Made by a program: the position numbers and the translations under genes. The notes beneath the pieces are model-generated. The model saw nothing but the letters and a program-made list of their open reading frames with translations. It was not told the DNA's origin and searched no databases. A stretch of DNA of 64,000 nucleotides from Gammaproteobacteria bacterium (GTDB lineage Bacteria; Pseudomonadota; Gammaproteobacteria; Pseudomonadales; Azotimanducaceae). Where the stretch lies: NCBI GenBank assembly GCA_030425195.1, contig JAUIAV010000001.1:248001-312000 (forward strand), read 5' to 3'. This document shows, in pieces, positions 61,686 through 64,000 of the stretch. Each line of letters begins with the position of its first letter. Within the stretch, counting starts at the first letter, position 1.

Positions 61686-61707
61686 TTACATTATATTTTT
61701 TATGTAA
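61686..61707. promoter_or_regulatory. Inverted repeat between two divergent enoyl-CoA hydratase genes
   Basis: TTACAT-N10-ATGTAA, perfect 6-bp arms in a 22-bp A+T-rich site located in the 138-nt spacer between divergent hydratase genes (starts 61610 and 61749). Same arm length and spacing as the repeat at 60086. Candidate TetR operator controlling both directions. Confidence 0.5.
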
Positions 61708-61748
61708 TAAACAAGCCAAACAGATGCAATGATCTGGAGGAGTGAGGA

Positions 61749-62558
61749 GTGGAATATCTACACATCGAGATTGAGCAGACCGAACCCATAGCAACCATAT
61801 GGCTCAATCGCCCTGAGTATCGAAACGCGCAATCTCGAGTCATGCTCGAGGAAATCACGGACGCGTTCGCACAACTCGATCAGGACAGAACTATCAAGGT
61901 GATCATACTGGCCGGAAAAGGAGAGCACTTTTCTAGCGGACATGACTTAGGTACACCGGAAGAACTTGAAGACCGCGAGAATTCCCCTTTTTCAAGCGAT
62001 CATCTTGGAAGGCTTACGAGATCCTGGCATCTCTACGTAGAAAATTCGTTGCGGTGGCGGGACGTTAAGAAGCCTACGATTGCAGCGGTCGAAGGCTATT
62101 GCATATTCGGCGGCTACCTTGTTGCCACCTGCATGGACCTGATAATCGCTTCGACAACTGCTCAGTTTCTCCCTTCCCATCTACAGCTGTTTTCTGCTCC
62201 CTGGGACTTGGGTGTTCGCAACGCAAAAAAGATTCTTTTCGAAGGCCGCTTTATTGGTGCGAGCGAGGCAAAAGAACTAGGGTTGGTCCAGGAAGTCGTA
62301 TCGGAAGGGGCGGCCTACTCCGCCGCATTCGATCAAGCGCTGAAATTCGCCGAACAGGACTTGCTCTGGCTCCGCATGCTAAAACAGTCCATCAATTCCG
62401 CCCAGGATTCGATGGGGTACCGTCTTTCGGTGGAATCAGCCCATTCAAACTACATGATGCTCGAGCTCTCAGAGTCAATAAAGTTCGACGGAACGGCAAA
62501 GAGCAAACCTCGCCTGGAAGGTGTTGCGGCAGCAATAAAGCGAGAGCGCCGTGAATAA
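61749..62558 (+). CDS. Enoyl-CoA hydratase/isomerase family protein
   Basis: 269 residues, GTG start with GGAGGAG 6 nt upstream. IATIWLNRPEYRNAQSRVM, GKGEHFSSGHDLGTPEE and AVEGYCIFGGYLVATCMDLI are crotonase signatures. The region after strand 3 has FSAPWDLGVRNAKKILFEGRF instead of the ECH catalytic Glu segment, and KQSINSAQDSMGYR resembles the NMA/benzoyl-CoA ring-hydrolase branch. Acts on a CoA ester; exact reaction open. Last intact island gene. Confidence 0.9.
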   Translation: MEYLHIEIEQTEPIATIWLNRPEYRNAQSRVMLEEITDAFAQLDQDRTIKVIILAGKGEHFSSGHDLGTPEELEDRENSPFSSDHLGRLTRSWHLYVENSLRWRDVKKPTIAAVEGYCIFGGYLVATCMDLIIASTTAQFLPSHLQLFSAPWDLGVRNAKKILFEGRFIGASEAKELGLVQEVVSEGAAYSAAFDQALKFAEQDLLWLRMLKQSINSAQDSMGYRLSVESAHSNYMMLELSESIKFDGTAKSKPRLEGVAAAIKRERRE

Positions 62559-62563
62559 ACTAG

Positions 62564-62740
62564 AAGGATAACGGGCTGGCGAACCTGGTCAGCCAGCTCG
62601 AGCTGCTGGACGTCGGCCTGGGGAACAACTATGGCCTCGAGGTCATGCAGCGGACGCTGAACGATCATGCTGCGTCCGCATGGCTGCAGGCGACGCTGCT
62701 CGACAGCCTCCGCAGCGGCTCATTGCCTCTGAATAACTGA
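62564..62740 (+). pseudogene. Truncated C-terminal gene remnant at the island edge
   Basis: Open frame without a start, beginning right after the island, with G+C-rich codons. It encodes a plausible helical C-terminus (GLANLVSQLELLDVGLGNNY, then EVMQRTLNDHAASAWLQATL, LLDSLRSGSLPLNN) ending in TGA. It lies immediately downstream of the last island gene and 14 nt before the DUF3592 gene. Its 5' part appears replaced by the A+T-rich block. Family not recognised. Confidence 0.55.
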
Positions 62741-62754
62741 AGTCACTCGGAAAC

Positions 62755-63486
62755 ATGAACAGACAAATCAAGCCTCGAAGTATTTTTTCGCTCTTTTTTC
62801 GCCATGCTGGGTTCATGCTGATTTTTCCCCTTATGTTCGGGGGCTTAGCCGGTGTGGTCGGCCTGCTCTTCATGGCGGACGCCACGGACTATTCGTCCAG
62901 AGGTCAGGCGGTGGACGCCGAAATCGTCAGCACCCAGCTGGACAGGAGCCGCGGTCCCGGTTCCGGTAACAATCACGAGATACCCACCGCCACGGTGCGA
63001 TTCCTAGTTTCAGGAGAGGAGATATTCGCCGCGTCGAGGATCAGTCCCGAGCTGTACGAAAAAGCGCAGCCCGGCGACGTCGTGCGCATCCTCTATCTCC
63101 CTGAGAATCCGCGGCAGATTGAAATCGAAGCGGGTACCAACCTCCAGGCTGCGCTGATTCTGGGTGCAGTGGCTGCTGCTGCGCTTGCCTGCTGGCTGCT
63201 GGTGCTGTTCCGGTCAGCGCGTTTTGCCCGTCAGGCAGTCCTCGTGCGGGACACGGGCAGCAGGTCTGAGGTGACTGTGACCGAGCACAAGGAGCCGCTG
63301 TTCAGCAGCAATGGCAAGCCGACGACCCGACTTAGCTGGCGTGATGGAGCGGGGAAGGAACGGCATTCCCTGCCGCTGCCGGCGGACCGGGCAGCGAGGT
63401 ATCCGGTTGGCCGTGAGATCATGATTTATGAGCTGCCGGATGGCGACCTCCCCTCCGTCTGGGAAGGGGATGTGCAGCGGATCTGA
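62755..63486 (+). CDS. DUF3592-like membrane protein
   Basis: 243 residues. TM helices at about 15-38 (FMLIFPLMFGGLAGVVGLLF) and about 130-150 (AALILGAVAAAALACWLLVL). The intervening extracytoplasmic part (VDAEIVSTQLDRSRGPGSG, then ATVRFLVSGEEIFAASRISPELYEKAQPGDVVRILYLPENP) is the DUF3592 pattern, followed by a second soluble domain at the C-terminus. Function unknown. Confidence 0.82.
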   Translation: MNRQIKPRSIFSLFFRHAGFMLIFPLMFGGLAGVVGLLFMADATDYSSRGQAVDAEIVSTQLDRSRGPGSGNNHEIPTATVRFLVSGEEIFAASRISPELYEKAQPGDVVRILYLPENPRQIEIEAGTNLQAALILGAVAAAALACWLLVLFRSARFARQAVLVRDTGSRSEVTVTEHKEPLFSSNGKPTTRLSWRDGAGKERHSLPLPADRAARYPVGREIMIYELPDGDLPSVWEGDVQRI

Positions 63487-63549
63487 ACACCCTCAGTTTG
63501 CAGGGGTCCCCTGCTCCTGCATTACCCGGAGCAGCGCCGCGATGTATCT

Positions 63550-63841
63550 CTAACTTCCTATGTAGCAGGTGCGACCTTGCTCGGCTGCGCTCCGGATCCA
63601 GGGCAGCAAGCTCCTCCTTCGCCGACGATCTTGGTATCGGGGATACCAGCGCATACGGACAGCGAACTGATCAACACGCCAAACATCGATGCCCTGGCAG
63701 GGCGCGGCGCACGCTTCACTCAAGGCTATGTGTCTCATCCTGTGTGCAGCCCGTCCCGCGCCGGACTCATGAACAGGCCGTTACCAGCAGCGCCCCGGGT
63801 GGGAATTCAACCCAGCCGGCCGTGACGGCCAAGCAGCGTGA
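63550..63841 (+). pseudogene. Sulfatase pseudogene (N-terminal part, several frameshifts)
   Basis: Four consecutive pieces of one sulfatase in changing frames: a lipobox-like [17 protein letters not shown] (frame of 63577), then [12 protein letters not shown] (metal-binding motif, nt 63624-63659), then [20 protein letters not shown] and [14 protein letters not shown] with the formylglycine CxPSR site (nt 63661-63771), then [19 protein letters not shown] (nt 63773-63829) ending at TGA 63839. A deletion before DDLG and at least two single-base insertions separate them. The rest of a sulfatase is missing. Non-functional as read. Confidence 0.75.
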
Positions 63842-64000
63842 TCTCAGCACTGTAGGAGATGCCTTTCTTGCGCAAGATCTTCGCGATGGTAGCCATGCTC
63901 TCGCCCTCGAATGCAACGAGCGACGAACGGGTACCTGGTTTGGTACCTCGCGCCCCACCCGCACAGACCACATCGCCCACGGCTTCCGCCATGCATCAAG

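Larger units (their letters stand above)
52800..62563. other. Probable acquired catabolic island
   Basis: A block of eight genes with clearly lower G+C than both flanks, long A+T-rich promoter regions (for example 56365-56405 and 60080-60110) and a common theme of CoA-thioester catabolism plus uptake. The right end abuts a truncated high-G+C coding remnant at 62564-62740. No integrase, transposase or tRNA is visible at the ends. Confidence 0.5.

Noticed and set aside
63807-63992. 61-residue minus-strand ORF with an HTH-like TIAKILRKKGISYSAEI stretch
   Set aside because: Partly antisense to the sulfatase pseudogene and at the window edge; could be the end of a transposase-like gene but nothing confirms it.

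Overview
The window is a gene-dense stretch of a bacterial chromosome, about 65% G+C where sampled (39 of 60 bases on one line inside the AsmA gene). There is no rRNA, tRNA, CRISPR array, transposase or integrase that I can recognise. Outer-membrane lipoproteins, a TonB-dependent receptor, two-partner secretion, AsmA, M48 and YpfJ-type peptidases, WS/DGAT and many TPR/cyclase regulators point to a Gram-negative proteobacterium. It is most likely a free-living (marine or sediment type) gammaproteobacterium; the order cannot be fixed from this window.

Region 1 (1-21.7 kb) is an exported CHAT-protease neighbourhood. It holds a TpsB outer-membrane pore (5' end outside the window) overlapping a TpsA-type exoprotein that ends in a CHAT caspase-like domain. 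It also has a DUF928 exported protein, a CHASE2-adenylate cyclase, TPR and M48 proteins, an ECF sigma factor with a small membrane partner and an anti-sigma-like protein, an exported subtilase, a lipoprotein and a second exported TPR-CHAT protein. The co-location suggests a regulated cell-envelope proteolytic system.

Region 2 (21.8-36.8 kb) is mixed housekeeping and accessory metabolism. It includes a CadC/ToxR-like membrane regulator, an FMN reductase, a sulfotransferase, a class III aminotransferase, an SDR, an LLM-type F420/FMN oxidoreductase, lipoproteins, the YpfJ peptidase and a BON-LysM protein. It also includes a BNR-repeat protein overlapping a MoaD/ThiS-like protein that ends in Gly-Gly, a CinA-like amidase, a beta-propeller lactonase-like protein and a WS/DGAT acyltransferase.

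Region 3 (36.9-46.7 kb) is the best candidate for an undescribed system. A sedolisin (S53) peptidase, a YcaO cyclodehydratase/thioamidase-type ATPase and its TfuA partner run on the plus strand. They converge on a haem-oxygenase-like diiron enzyme and a 62-residue leader-like peptide on the minus strand. Upstream of the peptide lies a frameshifted cyclase/AAA/TPR regulator, and beyond that a bicovalent-flavin berberine-bridge-type oxidase. The YcaO gene has no ordinary start codon covering its apparent conserved N-terminus.

Region 4 (46.7-52.8 kb) has an acyl-CoA dehydrogenase, an AsmA protein, a second LLM oxidoreductase and an amidohydrolase. Region 5 (about 52.8-62.56 kb) is visibly more A+T-rich (29 of 60 G+C on a sampled line). 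It looks like an acquired catabolic island with an amidohydrolase, TonB receptor, MFS transporter, MaoC-like hot-dog protein, CaiB CoA-transferase, TetR regulator and two enoyl-CoA hydratases, plus inverted repeats in three promoter regions. It ends against a truncated high-G+C coding remnant, a DUF3592 membrane protein and a multiply frameshifted sulfatase pseudogene.
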